From G051903925 sp051903925 (GTDB taxonomy: Bacteria > Pseudomonadota > Alphaproteobacteria > Zavarziniales > Zavarziniaceae): a stretch of DNA of 64,000 bases. The stretch is from contig NZ_CP173678.1 in assembly GCF_051903925.1 (NCBI RefSeq), positions 2,852,001 through 2,916,000 on the forward strand. The letters are read 5' to 3'. Below, in pieces: positions 46,420 through 55,203 of this stretch (its first letter is position 1; every line of letters starts with the position of its first letter). The translations under genes and the position numbers were made by a program. The notes below the pieces were generated by a model. It ran no database searches. It was not told where the DNA came from and was given only the letters and a program-made list of their open reading frames with translations.

Positions 46420-47328
46420 TCAGGCGGCCTTGATCTCGACGACCTTCTTCTCTTCCAGGCGCGTCGCCCCGTGCCACCATTCCAGGTAGGCATAGGCGTT
46501 GAAGCGCTTGTCGCTGCGCTCGGTGATGCGCTGCTTGCGCTCCAGGCGGGGCTTGTAGCCCATGCCCGACTTGCACCAGACCGGGATGCGCCGGTAGTTG
46601 CTGCCGTCCTTCAGCAGCCGCTCGGTGCGGATGAAGGTGAAGCCCATCCACTTGTCGATCGTGCCGTCGACCAGGGCCTGGACCACGTTGTAGTCCTTGC
46701 TGGTCACCTCGACATAGGTCAGCAGGTTCATCAGGTCGTCGGCCGTCACGGCGACGAACATCGGATCGTCGTCGTCCGGCTCGCCCTTCAACAGCAGGCC
46801 CTTAGCCTTGCGCAGCTTGCCAGGCGTCAACCCGACATTGCCGGTGCCCACGGCGTCGGCCCGGTCCAGGCTGTGGTCGTTGACCGCGACCACTTGGGCG
46901 CCGGGGAAGGGAACGGCCGTGTTGCCGTCGACCCCGCCGGTCGCGGTGGCGAAGAACGCCTTGATGATCTGGTCGTCGATCGTCCGGCCCATGTAGTTGG
47001 CCTGGGCGACCGAGACGGTGTTGGTGGGATCGTGCAGGGTGGAGAAGACGTCCGGATCGGTGATCAGCACGCCCGTGTCGAAGCCCTTGAAGGTGATCAT
47101 GCGCCGGTAGAGTTCCAGCACGTTGTTCGGGCTGTCGCCCCCGGCGTCGGTGATCTCCTGGCCGCCGATCTCGCCGGCATAGTCGAAATACGCCTTGTTG
47201 CCCTTGTCGGGCATGGCGTTGGCGGCCGGGCCTTCGGTCACGGCCACGCGCAGCCGGGACTTCTTCTGCTGCCCCAGCCACCAGACATTGTCGGAATACT
47301 GCTGAACGTAATGCGGGGTGAAGTCCAT
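46420..47328 (-). CDS. Major capsid protein
   Basis: 302 residues. An N-terminal MDFTPHYVQQYSDNVWWLGQQ is followed by VLELYRRMITFKGFDTGVLITDPDVF, DDQIIKAFFATATGG and KWMGFTFIRTERL, a pattern shared by capsid proteins of the BPP-1/Bcep-type podoviruses with HK97 fold. Length is within that group. Position after the scaffold gene supports it, although an AT-rich cargo pair now separates the two. Confidence 0.82.
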   Translation of the reverse strand: MDFTPHYVQQYSDNVWWLGQQKKSRLRVAVTEGPAANAMPDKGNKAYFDYAGEIGGQEITDAGGDSPNNVLELYRRMITFKGFDTGVLITDPDVFSTLHDPTNTVSVAQANYMGRTIDDQIIKAFFATATGGVDGNTAVPFPGAQVVAVNDHSLDRADAVGTGNVGLTPGKLRKAKGLLLKGEPDDDDPMFVAVTADDLMNLLTYVEVTSKDYNVVQALVDGTIDKWMGFTFIRTERLLKDGSNYRRIPVWCKSGMGYKPRLERKQRITERSDKRFNAYAYLEWWHGATRLEEKKVVEIKAA

Positions 47329-47368
47329 GAGGGGACCCTCGATCGCGAGAACATTTGGGTTCTTGCGA

Positions 47369-47444
47369 CTGAGCTCCCCGGGGCTGCTTCGGACCCGCGG
47401 GACCCTTAGGTCCCTGAGCTCCCCGACGTCCTGCCGGACCCGCG
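47369..47444. repeat. Paired 31-bp direct repeats with central hairpin upstream of the capsid gene
   Basis: Two units (47369-47399 and 47414-47444, 45 bp apart) share CTGAGCTCCCCG and CGGACCCGCG, with nine variable bases between. The gap between them forms GGGACC-CTTA-GGTCCC (47399-47414). The pair lies between the capsid start and the AT-rich cargo. May be a regulatory or insertion-related element. Confidence 0.6.
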
Positions 47445-47541
47445 TCTAGCGCTTAAGGCCCGCTCGGCCACGACGAATCATACCTGTTTCAAACGTTGGA
47501 TCAACAGCCTAAGCTTGCTGAAAAAGACCGGAGGAATCGAA

Positions 47542-48435
47542 ATGAGGTATGTGATCAAACGACTGGTGCTCGGCAGCCCCCACGAAGTCGAGTTGAGAGT
47601 GGAGGAATACGACAGAATAAAAGAGGCACGTGAGACACTTACAGCTATTGGAATGTTTGAAGATGCGTTTCTGTTATTGATGGAAAATCATATCGAAATC
47701 GAGAAGTATCTGTTTGAATACGCACTCACGTCGCTTACGTACGCCAACTTTGATTCGATTGATTTTGGTATGGCTCGAATTAAAATAAATCAAAAGCTCA
47801 ACGCAATTCTCGCCGCGGCAAAGTACTTTAATGATTCAATAAAACAGCATTTGGAATTTGTTGGTGAATCGACCCTATCTGAAATAACCAACTTTCGGAG
47901 TCAGCAGTATGATAGTAGCAAAGCATACCGACTGATGGAGCTCCTAAAAAACCTTTCGCAACATCAGGAAATGCCTATCGAGGCAATTTCCCTCGATAAT
48001 TCGTGGGAGGACAACTGGTCTCGTATGAGAGTTACTCTCATCCCATTTGTCACCTCAAGGACCGTTCTCAAAAGCAATAATCTAAAGCAAGTGATACGGG
48101 AAGATTTGTCTGGTTGGGAGAAAGGAAAAATCGAGCTGATGCCGCGACTGAGAGCTTACATTGAAAGAATTGGAAAAATACACGAATTCTCTCAAGGGAA
48201 ATTCTTCGAAATCCAACAGTCATGTGAACGTGAACTCGACGCAGCTGGAGCACGTTACATATCATTGTATCCCGCTGAAGGCAGCTTAGGTTTGGTTGCG
48301 GTGGAGAGTCCAAGTGAGTATGTATACGAAAATCCAATATACATCCGAATTCCAAACGACGAACATCGGGAACGAGTTCAGTCCAGAACGAGGACGATGC
48401 ACCGTTTTAGTGACAGGTATGTTGGGTGGCGCTAG
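47542..48435 (+). CDS. Unrecognised AT-rich cargo protein A
   Basis: 297 residues on the strand opposite to the late operon. GC content is far below the surroundings (hand counts of two 60-base lines give 33% and 42%). The protein is helical, without membrane spans or known motifs; segments such as ENHIEIEKYLFEYALTSL and RLRAYIERIGKIHEFSQGKF suggest an all-alpha regulator or effector. Start ATG 47542 has GGAGGA 6 bases upstream; the TTG at 47515 is unlikely. It converges with the SEC-C protein gene 89 bases away. Function unknown; cargo in this style often concerns host fitness or exclusion of other phages. Confidence 0.75.
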   Translation: MRYVIKRLVLGSPHEVELRVEEYDRIKEARETLTAIGMFEDAFLLLMENHIEIEKYLFEYALTSLTYANFDSIDFGMARIKINQKLNAILAAAKYFNDSIKQHLEFVGESTLSEITNFRSQQYDSSKAYRLMELLKNLSQHQEMPIEAISLDNSWEDNWSRMRVTLIPFVTSRTVLKSNNLKQVIREDLSGWEKGKIELMPRLRAYIERIGKIHEFSQGKFFEIQQSCERELDAAGARYISLYPAEGSLGLVAVESPSEYVYENPIYIRIPNDEHRERVQSRTRTMHRFSDRYVGWR

Positions 48436-48524
48436 AACAGATAGAATACTCGACGCCTTGAGGGTAGGGTTGGTGTTTGCGATGGTCGCCGATTAAAACG
48501 ATTAATTTGCGACATTTGTAAACG

Positions 48525-49706
48525 CTAAGATCGTGGTGCGAAACCTTTGGGGTAGAACACCACTTCGTTGGAGATCGTGACGCTTGTCCATTTTGTTCCG
48601 TCGTCACACAACGAAAGAGGATATCGCTCTCCAATCCCAGATGTCCGATGCCAAGATAGCACTTTCTGAGGGGTGGGAGGCAGCGCCTTCCACCAGCTTT
48701 CCTTAATGTAGGTATTTTCAAAATAATCAAAGGAAAAGCGTAATAATTGATCTGGCACTCTTGTTGTGTCAATTGACAAAAAGCTATCACAAAACTGTCG
48801 TGATGCAGAGCATTGTGCTCCAATCCATCCAAGAAACGCTATTGATCGACCGGAAAATGAAGTTATATTTAATATGATATGATCCAATATTTTGTCATCG
48901 TACCCTAGGGATTGAAGCATAGTACCTTGAAAATCATATTCAACTTGACTCGCTCCAGACGCCACAACAGGTAAAATATCTGAAAACTCGAGATAGACAC
49001 CATAGATATCATCGAATCTGTTTTTCATCAGAATTTCATCAGCTTGATTCTTGTAGTGTTGTAGCTCTGCAAGGCCAATGTTGATTGATGCTTCATAGGC
49101 AGCAACTTCTTGTTGAATATGTTCCTGGACTTCGAATGACATACCTTTGTCAGCAATCTTATGAATTGGGATAAATGCAAGTTGTACCTTTTTTTGGTAC
49201 AGTTCATAACATAGGGACCGATACGATAGCAGAAACATTGAACGCTTGTCGGCAACGAAAGAATCCCCCTCAATGTACCTGAAAGTCTCGTTGTCATGCT
49301 TGCTGCAAAAACCTGGAAATGTCGAAGCTCGACCAACACCTATCTTTTCAATGGACCGCTCCAGGGGAGACTGTTCTTTGAATGGTGATGATTGAGGTTT
49401 GCAACTGAGCACATGTCCGTTTTCCGCTATTGCACGAATACCGCCATTCTTCTGTATGGTGTGTGAAGATATAGCTGGACCGGAACAGGATTTTGGGCCG
49501 CTAAGCGGATGGGCACAGTATCCGCGTCTGAATTGAGATTCATGTTGGAAATATAACTTGGGAAAGTTTACCCTCTTTTCATTTTCCCGATTCATGTGAC
49601 ACGACTTCCACTTCTTCCCACTTTTACACCAGCAATAGTCATTTATTCCCATGAGTCGTCGTGGATTCAGGAGCCCCTCGCTTTTAAATTTTGAGAATAT
49701 GCTCAT
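48525..49706 (-). CDS. Unrecognised AT-rich cargo protein B with SEC-C zinc motif
   Basis: 393 residues. An N-terminal SEC-C-type motif is exact: Cys25-x-Cys27-x8-Cys36-His37. A second Cys/His cluster follows (Cys64, His66, Cys74, His82 in SSHTIQK), then FPGFCSKHD near residue 135, giving at least three probable zinc-binding blocks. The C-terminal 250 residues are unfamiliar. The Cys/His layout could be HNH-like, but no catalytic set can be proved. ATG 49706 has GGGAG 5 bases upstream; GTG 49715 is an alternative. AT-rich like its convergent partner. Confidence 0.78.
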   Translation of the reverse strand: MSIFSKFKSEGLLNPRRLMGINDYCWCKSGKKWKSCHMNRENEKRVNFPKLYFQHESQFRRGYCAHPLSGPKSCSGPAISSHTIQKNGGIRAIAENGHVLSCKPQSSPFKEQSPLERSIEKIGVGRASTFPGFCSKHDNETFRYIEGDSFVADKRSMFLLSYRSLCYELYQKKVQLAFIPIHKIADKGMSFEVQEHIQQEVAAYEASINIGLAELQHYKNQADEILMKNRFDDIYGVYLEFSDILPVVASGASQVEYDFQGTMLQSLGYDDKILDHIILNITSFSGRSIAFLGWIGAQCSASRQFCDSFLSIDTTRVPDQLLRFSFDYFENTYIKESWWKALPPTPQKVLSWHRTSGIGERYPLSLCDDGTKWTSVTISNEVVFYPKGFAPRS

Positions 49707-49766
49707 GGCTCCCACCTTCTAGACGTGTTGAGTCGTTTGCCGACCGGTGCAGCTCCAGCGGTCCCT

Positions 49767-50648
49767 CTACGCCGGAAAAGCTGCCTTATACAGGTCTGCC
49801 ATCTCCTGCAAGGCGTCTCCATGCGCCGGGTGGGCGGCGTTGTGGTAACGCTTCATGAACTCGGCGTCGCCCTCTCGCTTGCGGATCTCCGCCTTGGCCT
49901 CGTTGGGGCTGCGCGGGCCGGCCAAGGCAGCGCCAGGGCCCTTCACCAGGGTCTCGGGGGTCAGGTTGCGCGCCAGCTTGTCGAACAGCTTGAACATGCG
50001 CGGATCGTTGCCCAGCCCCGTCTCGGACAGGTAGTCCGCCAGCTCCTGCCCGCCATAGGCGATCACCGCGTCGCGTGCGCCCTTCACCCGCGCGTCATAG
50101 GCGCCGCCCAGCTCCGCGCGCAGCTGCTGCTCGACCTCGGCCGAACGCGCGGTTTCGGCCTGCTGGCCCTGCTGCATCACGGCCGCCGCCGTCTTGCCAT
50201 AGGCTTCCCACATCGCGGCAGCCTGGCGCTTGGTGACGCCGGCATCGTGCGCCGCCTTCAGCCAGGCCGCCTTGTGCTCCGGTGCCACCTCCGGCATGCC
50301 CTCGACCGTCGGCAGCTCGTACCCGTCGACCTTTTCCGGCCGGCCGAGGCGGCTGTAGACGTCGCCCCAAGCGGGATCGTCGTCCTTCACCGGCATGCGC
50401 AGGACATGGGCCTTGTCCAGGCCCAGCAGCCCCGCCGCGTTCTTGTACGACTTGGCCAGCGCCCCCAGGCCGCTCTCCTTGAACGGCAGGAAGGTCGGGT
50501 CGGCCCGGTACTCCTCCGGCAGCGTGTCCATGAAGGCGGGCGCCGCCGGCGGGGCCGAGGCGGGGGGCGTGCCGCCTCCACCCCCACCGGCGCTCTCGGC
50601 CTCGCGCAGGACCATTGCCCACAGGCTAAAGGATCGGGAAATCTTCAT
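49767..50648 (-). CDS. Capsid scaffolding protein
   Basis: 293 residues. A Gly/Pro/Ala-rich N-terminal segment, then LPEEYRADPTFLPFKESGLGALAKSYKNAAGLLG, a helical Gln/Ala/Glu-rich centre and a basic C-terminus (EAKAEIRKREGDAEFMKRYHN) are typical of podovirus scaffolds, which are acidic to helical with a capsid-binding basic tail. Start 50648 has AAGGGG 7 bases upstream. Confidence 0.8.
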   Translation of the reverse strand: MKISRSFSLWAMVLREAESAGGGGGGTPPASAPPAAPAFMDTLPEEYRADPTFLPFKESGLGALAKSYKNAAGLLGLDKAHVLRMPVKDDDPAWGDVYSRLGRPEKVDGYELPTVEGMPEVAPEHKAAWLKAAHDAGVTKRQAAAMWEAYGKTAAAVMQQGQQAETARSAEVEQQLRAELGGAYDARVKGARDAVIAYGGQELADYLSETGLGNDPRMFKLFDKLARNLTPETLVKGPGAALAGPRSPNEAKAEIRKREGDAEFMKRYHNAAHPAHGDALQEMADLYKAAFPA

Positions 50649-50937
50649 CGCGTGCCCCTTCGGTTTCGTCCCGGGCCAGCATCCGGGCAATGTCGTCGTG
50701 CGTGAGGTGGGCGAGCTCCAGGATCTCCAGGACCATCGCCCGGCGCCCTTCCCAGCGCGCCAGTTCGATCGGATCGCTTGACGCGGTCGGCCGGATCACC
50801 CCGCCGCGCCGCACCAGGTCGACCAGCATCAGGTGCCCATCGGGCCCCGACAGGCGGGTGCGATAGGCCCGGCGCACCGCCGCGTCGCGCGCGAGCTCGC
50901 GGCCCTCGTCGGGATCGCGGCGGAACCACAGGCGCAT
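50626..50937 (-). CDS. Bbp19-like small phage protein
   Basis: 103 residues. LVDLVRRGGVIRP and WEGRRAMVLEILELAHLTHDD resemble Bbp19 of Bordetella phage BPP-1 and relatives, which lie between portal and scaffold genes as here. The start overlaps the portal stop by one base, and the stop is 23 bases inside the scaffold gene. Role unknown. Confidence 0.7.
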   Translation of the reverse strand: MRLWFRRDPDEGRELARDAAVRRAYRTRLSGPDGHLMLVDLVRRGGVIRPTASSDPIELARWEGRRAMVLEILELAHLTHDDIARMLARDETEGARDEDFPIL

Positions 50938-52562
50938 CACGCGGCCTGCAGGAAGCGGGCGGCCTGGGCCGCATCCTTGGCGCCGGCGGCGATGCCCTGG
51001 CCGGTCTCGACGGCGGCCGCCATCGCCTGGCGCTGCTGCGTCTCCGCCATGATCGAGGCGACCATGGCGGGCGAGCGGATCAGCCCCCGCGGACTGCCAT
51101 AGAGCCGGGCGCCAATGCGCAGTGTCTGCTCCGCATCGATCGCCTGGATCGCCTGGGGGTTCACCTGGGCGACCTGGGCCGCCAGGACCAGCAGGCGGTT
51201 GATGCTCTCAGCCTCGGTCGCGCGCTGGGCCGCCGCGATCGGCGCCACGTACTCGACCTTCAGGGATCGCCCCCGCAGCGCCTGGGGCACGGGCAGGAAG
51301 CGGCCGCGCCGCATCAGGATGTCGAACACCCGGTCGATCAGCGGCGACAGGAACTCGGCTTCAAGCCTGGTCAGCATCGGGGACAGCAGGCGCAGGCGCT
51401 GGTCGCGCCGCTCGATCACCTCCGTCGCCGTCATGCGATCGAGTTCCGGCAGCTTCAGCCACTCGACATAGAAGGTTTCGCGGATGCGCTGCCGTACCTC
51501 GTTCATCATCTCCATGCCGATGCGGGGATCGGCACCGGTCAGGATCGGCGCGATCCGGTCGAACTGGGACACACCGCTGCGGTAGTAGTTCATGGCCCCG
51601 GGCCGCAGGTTGGCGGCCGTGACATAGCCGTCGTCCGGCATCTGCATCGGCGGATCCACCGACCGCTGGGCCGCCCGGATCGTCGTCGTGGCCATGGCGT
51701 TCAGCATCTTGGTGTCGGGCAGGGCGATCATGCCCGGGCCATAGCCATAGATCTCGCCGCTGCGCTTGGACCAGCGCGCCGCCAGGAACGGCATTTCGTC
51801 ATAGCCGCCTTCGCGGATCACATGGCCGCTCTCGCGATCGACGTACACGCTCGCCACGGGCTTGGTCTTAGGGTCCACCCCGTCGCCCCTGGCATCCTCA
51901 CGGGGCAGGGTGGCGTGCAGCAGCGTGACCTTCTCGCCCGGCTTCTTCTCGGCCAGCTCCAGGATGCGCCTGCCCGCCGCGTCGCCGAACATCTGCCGTG
52001 CCTGGCGCGCCGTCGGGCAGAACTTGCGGAACAAGGTATCGACCCGGCCGTCGGCATCCTCGGCGATGAAGCATTCGGCCAGCGGCCGCGACGCGAACTG
52101 GATGTCGGTCAGGGCCCCGCCGCTCGGCGCCGTCCGCTCGCCCACGTAGAAGCAGCTGGTCGCCAGCGCCGTGTAGTCCAGGTAGAACTCGTGCGCCGCC
52201 GGCCCAAAGCCGGAGGAGCCGGCGCTGAACACGTTGTGCATGCGCCTGGTCGCGTCCTCCAGCCAGGCCGCGACCTCGTCGTCCTCGGCCAGGTCCTCGT
52301 CCTCCGGCCGTAGCTCAAACCACTTCAGCCAGGGGGAGGTGGCCGTGCCGTGCAGCGCGTTGGCCAGCTGCTCGGCCGCCGCCGGCGTCGTGCCGTCCAC
52401 CTGGCGCTGGCTGCGCTTCTCGCCGGGCGTCCGCGTCGTGGTGAAGTCGCGGCGCGGCAGGACGAAGTCGCTGACCTCCTGCCAGTGCGTCTCCCACGTC
52501 TTGCGCTCGGCCTCCAGCTCGTCGAACCGCCCGCACAGCCGCTTGCCCAGCGCTTCCGTCAT
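50937..52562 (-). CDS. Portal (head-tail connector) protein
   Basis: 541 residues. WETHWQEVSDFVLPRRDFTT, ALHGTATSPWLKWFEL, IYGYGPGMIALPDTKMLNAM and the late RMTATEVIERRDQRLRLLSPMLTRLEAEFLSPLI block are diagnostic of T7/BPP-1-type head-tail connectors. Length is normal. It forms the dodecameric DNA gate of the capsid. Confidence 0.93.
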   Translation of the reverse strand: MTEALGKRLCGRFDELEAERKTWETHWQEVSDFVLPRRDFTTTRTPGEKRSQRQVDGTTPAAAEQLANALHGTATSPWLKWFELRPEDEDLAEDDEVAAWLEDATRRMHNVFSAGSSGFGPAAHEFYLDYTALATSCFYVGERTAPSGGALTDIQFASRPLAECFIAEDADGRVDTLFRKFCPTARQARQMFGDAAGRRILELAEKKPGEKVTLLHATLPREDARGDGVDPKTKPVASVYVDRESGHVIREGGYDEMPFLAARWSKRSGEIYGYGPGMIALPDTKMLNAMATTTIRAAQRSVDPPMQMPDDGYVTAANLRPGAMNYYRSGVSQFDRIAPILTGADPRIGMEMMNEVRQRIRETFYVEWLKLPELDRMTATEVIERRDQRLRLLSPMLTRLEAEFLSPLIDRVFDILMRRGRFLPVPQALRGRSLKVEYVAPIAAAQRATEAESINRLLVLAAQVAQVNPQAIQAIDAEQTLRIGARLYGSPRGLIRSPAMVASIMAETQQRQAMAAAVETGQGIAAGAKDAAQAARFLQAA

Positions 52563-52565
52563 GGT

Positions 52566-52763
52566 TCAGCTCCCCAGCAGGGTCTTGGGCGCGGCAGCCG
52601 TGGGCGTGCCCGCCGCCGGCGTCAGGATCGTGGCCGCCCGGCCGCTGGCCGTGCGCTGCCGGGCCATCTCGGCATCGGCCGCGGCCATCACGGCGGGATC
52701 CGCCTTGGTCGGCGGCGCCGGCGGCGGCGTCATCGCCGGCCGCTTGGGCATCAGGAAGCTCAT
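52566..52763 (-). CDS. Small Pro/Ala-rich phage protein
   Basis: 65 residues between terminase and portal genes with AGGAG upstream of ATG 52763. Sequence such as FLMPKRPAMTPPPAPP is low complexity. Small proline-rich proteins at this place occur in related phages; function unknown. Confidence 0.65.
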   Translation of the reverse strand: MSFLMPKRPAMTPPPAPPTKADPAVMAAADAEMARQRTASGRAATILTPAAGTPTAAAPKTLLGS

Positions 52764-52775
52764 GTGTGCGGTCTC

Positions 52776-54224
52776 CTAGCCGAACGGGTCCCAGGTGGTG
52801 ATCGCAGGCGCCATGGATCGCGCCCTCTGTTCCTCGGCCCGGCGCATCAGGCCGCCATAGCCGGTGTCGCCCAGCTCCAGGTATTGCAGCGCGTCGTGCA
52901 CGTTGGCCTCGAAGTTCTTCTCGGGCTCGTCGTGGAAGGTCTCGCCGCTGCCGGAGCGCACCCGCTTGTAGCGGTACAGGCTGTTGAAGCCGCGGCGCAG
53001 CACCTTGCAGCGCGAGCTCACCAGGATGGCCGGCCGGCCGCCGTCCAGCGTGCGGGTCAGCTGCTGCCGCACAGCTTCGGTGCGGGCCAGGATCCCGTTC
53101 GTGGGGGCCAGGCGGATCGCAATGCCGGTCTTGGCCGCCACCACGTCGCGCCAGGTCTGTTCGTCCTCGCGGGCCTGCGCGGCCCGGGCGCCGGCGGCGG
53201 GGTCGGCCCAGCCGCAGTCGACGTCGAAGCCGGGATAGCGCTCGCCCAGCAGGGCCAGCAGCTCGCGGCTGAAGCGTTCGGCCCCGACATTCTCCAGGCA
53301 CAGCTCGTCCAGGATGCGCCGCTGGCCGAAGCTGTCGCGCTGGCCGATCACGGCGGCGGGGTTCAACCCCTGGTCGAAGCCCAGCCGCAGCTTCACGCCG
53401 CGCAGGGGGGCCAGCGGTTCGGCCGAGATGTGCAGCGCGTCCGAGAACTCGCCATAGACCGGCTTGCCGTCGCGGCTGTAACCGAATTCGTTGCGGATCA
53501 TGCGCCGCACGTACCAGTCCGACTGCCCCTTCGCGGCGGTCTCGTAGTAGCCGGCGGGCAGGTTGTGCAGGTTCTCGGCCTGCGGGCTGAAGCCGGAGGG
53601 CTGGCGGTAGAACTCCCACCCCTCCGGACGGTTCTCGACGAACAGGTCGAAACACCAGCTCTCGGTATCGGGCGCATTGAAGTCGCACAGCCCGCCCTTC
53701 CAGGTCGGCCCACCCTCGACCTGGGACGGGTAGCGCAGGCGACCAGGCAGATAGGTGACAGCGTCTCGCGTCACCAGGTCGGCCTCGTTGAGCCAGAAGC
53801 CGGTGATCTCGTAACCCCTGGCGACGTCCTCGATCGAGCGATCGCCCAGCGCCACGAACTCGACACGCAGCTCGACGCGCTTCATGCCCCGCGGCCCCGG
53901 TACCTGGAACACGATGTCGTGGGAGGCGGGACCGTCGTTCTCGCCGCCCGACCAACCCGGCAGCGGCACCCACTGGCGCCAGGTCGGGATCGTCGTCTTG
54001 TGCAGCTGGCGATATGTGTCGCGGATCGCCACCCACTTGGTCCGCGCCACCCCGTCGATAGGGGAGGGTGCCTGTTCCGAAGCGATCTTCAGGATCTTAT
54101 TGACCACGGCCGACGTCTTGCCGCTGCCGATCGGCCCCATGATCCCGACCATCTCCGCCCGCGACCGCATGAACGCGGCGGCGACCGGGCCTGGCGGTGT
54201 CCATTGCAGGCGGATGGCGCTCAT
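52776..54224 (-). CDS. Terminase large subunit
   Basis: 482 residues. The ATPase domain begins with Walker A GPIGSGKT (residues 30-37), with GYEITGFWLNEADLV as the Walker B region (Asn-Glu-Ala). The nuclease half has LRLGFDQGLNPAAVIGQ and the late FEANVHDALQYLELG carrying acidic metal ligands. It packages DNA through the portal. The longer open frame upstream is low-complexity shadow; ATG 54224 begins the conserved part. Confidence 0.93.
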   Translation of the reverse strand: MSAIRLQWTPPGPVAAAFMRSRAEMVGIMGPIGSGKTSAVVNKILKIASEQAPSPIDGVARTKWVAIRDTYRQLHKTTIPTWRQWVPLPGWSGGENDGPASHDIVFQVPGPRGMKRVELRVEFVALGDRSIEDVARGYEITGFWLNEADLVTRDAVTYLPGRLRYPSQVEGGPTWKGGLCDFNAPDTESWCFDLFVENRPEGWEFYRQPSGFSPQAENLHNLPAGYYETAAKGQSDWYVRRMIRNEFGYSRDGKPVYGEFSDALHISAEPLAPLRGVKLRLGFDQGLNPAAVIGQRDSFGQRRILDELCLENVGAERFSRELLALLGERYPGFDVDCGWADPAAGARAAQAREDEQTWRDVVAAKTGIAIRLAPTNGILARTEAVRQQLTRTLDGGRPAILVSSRCKVLRRGFNSLYRYKRVRSGSGETFHDEPEKNFEANVHDALQYLELGDTGYGGLMRRAEEQRARSMAPAITTWDPFG

Positions 54225-54280
54225 CGCGCGCACCCCCGACCCCGGGCCCGGCCCGTGACCTGTCCGCGCCGGGCAGGATC

Positions 54281-54314
54281 GCGAACGGCATTCGCGAATT
54301 TCGCCGAAGCGAAA
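54281..54314 (-). promoter_or_regulatory. Gap between terminase subunits with palindrome and UUCG-loop hairpin
   Basis: The 222-base gap upstream of the large terminase contains GCGAA-N5-TTCGC (54281-54295) and, next to it, a hairpin that on the minus strand is TTTCGC-TTCG-GCGAAA (54299-54314), a C(UUCG)G stable tetraloop. Likely an mRNA processing or regulatory site; the rest of the gap is GC-rich and featureless. Confidence 0.45.
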
Positions 54315-54446
54315 ATGCACAGCGCGCTTGCCCCGTTCAGAGGGCGCGCGGCGCCTGGGGGCCCGCCCCCCGCGCGGCCGCGCGTCGCCCGCTCGCCCGG
54401 AGCGCGCGCCCAAACGGACCGCGCCCGTGCCCCCGATCCGCGCGGC

Positions 54447-55154
54447 TCAACGGTCGCCCTCCAGGCCCGCGGCCGAGGCGCCCGACTGATCCGCAATCAG
54501 CGGTTCGTCTAGCCTAAGCCGTTGATCCGACTGGATTTTCGCCCCGTTGTCCAACTCCGGCTGTCCAACTGCCTCGGCATCGGACCCGCTAAGTGCTTGA
54601 TTTTCCTCAACCTCGATGTCGAGCACGACCCCGTCGCCCGCAGCGTCCAGGCCGTCCCCCGAACCCGCCTCCAGCGAGCCGATGACCAGCGTCACCGGCG
54701 CCGCGCCCTCCAGGTTCACGGCGACCGCCTGCCGTTCGTGCAGGTAGGGCAGTGCTGCCACCGCCGCCGCCTGCTGGATCTTGAAGGCGTCCTCCTTGTC
54801 ACAGCCGAGCTCGACCGCCAGCACGTCGACCGGCCGCGACCAGGTCTCCGCCAGCACGACCAGCGGCGAGCGGTAGCGGCTCAGGATGTAGTCGGCGAAG
54901 GCCGCCGTGCGCTTGTTGCGCGATCCCGGCTTGCGCCCGCGCCGCGCCGGGTCGACCAGGGCCTGCGCCTCGGCCTCGCGCGCCTGGCGGGCCGCCTGGT
55001 GCAGCGACGGCGCCCCGCCCAGCATCGCCGCCGCGACGTCCTCCGCCGGCGCCAGCGCCGCGAACGCCAGCTGCTCCGGCGCGTCCTCGCCGTCGTCGCC
55101 GGGCCCCAGCAGGTCGAGCGCCGCCGCGACCCCCGGCTTCGCCCCGCCCGTCAC
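54447..55154 (-). CDS. Terminase small subunit-like protein
   Basis: 235 residues, GTG start. The centre (RRGRKPGSRNKRTAAFADYILSRYRSPLVVLAE) matches DNA-recognition small terminases of podoviruses; the C-terminal third is acidic and Asp/Gly-rich. It precedes the large subunit in the leftward operon. Two direct TGTCCAACT repeats lie in its 3' part (54548 and 54562). Confidence 0.72.
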   Translation of the reverse strand: MTGGAKPGVAAALDLLGPGDDGEDAPEQLAFAALAPAEDVAAAMLGGAPSLHQAARQAREAEAQALVDPARRGRKPGSRNKRTAAFADYILSRYRSPLVVLAETWSRPVDVLAVELGCDKEDAFKIQQAAAVAALPYLHERQAVAVNLEGAAPVTLVIGSLEAGSGDGLDAAGDGVVLDIEVEENQALSGSDAEAVGQPELDNGAKIQSDQRLRLDEPLIADQSGASAAGLEGDR

Positions 55155-55203
55155 CAGAACCCCCCTAGATGGCGCGCCTTCGCGGGACGCGGCGCAGCGG
55201 TCC

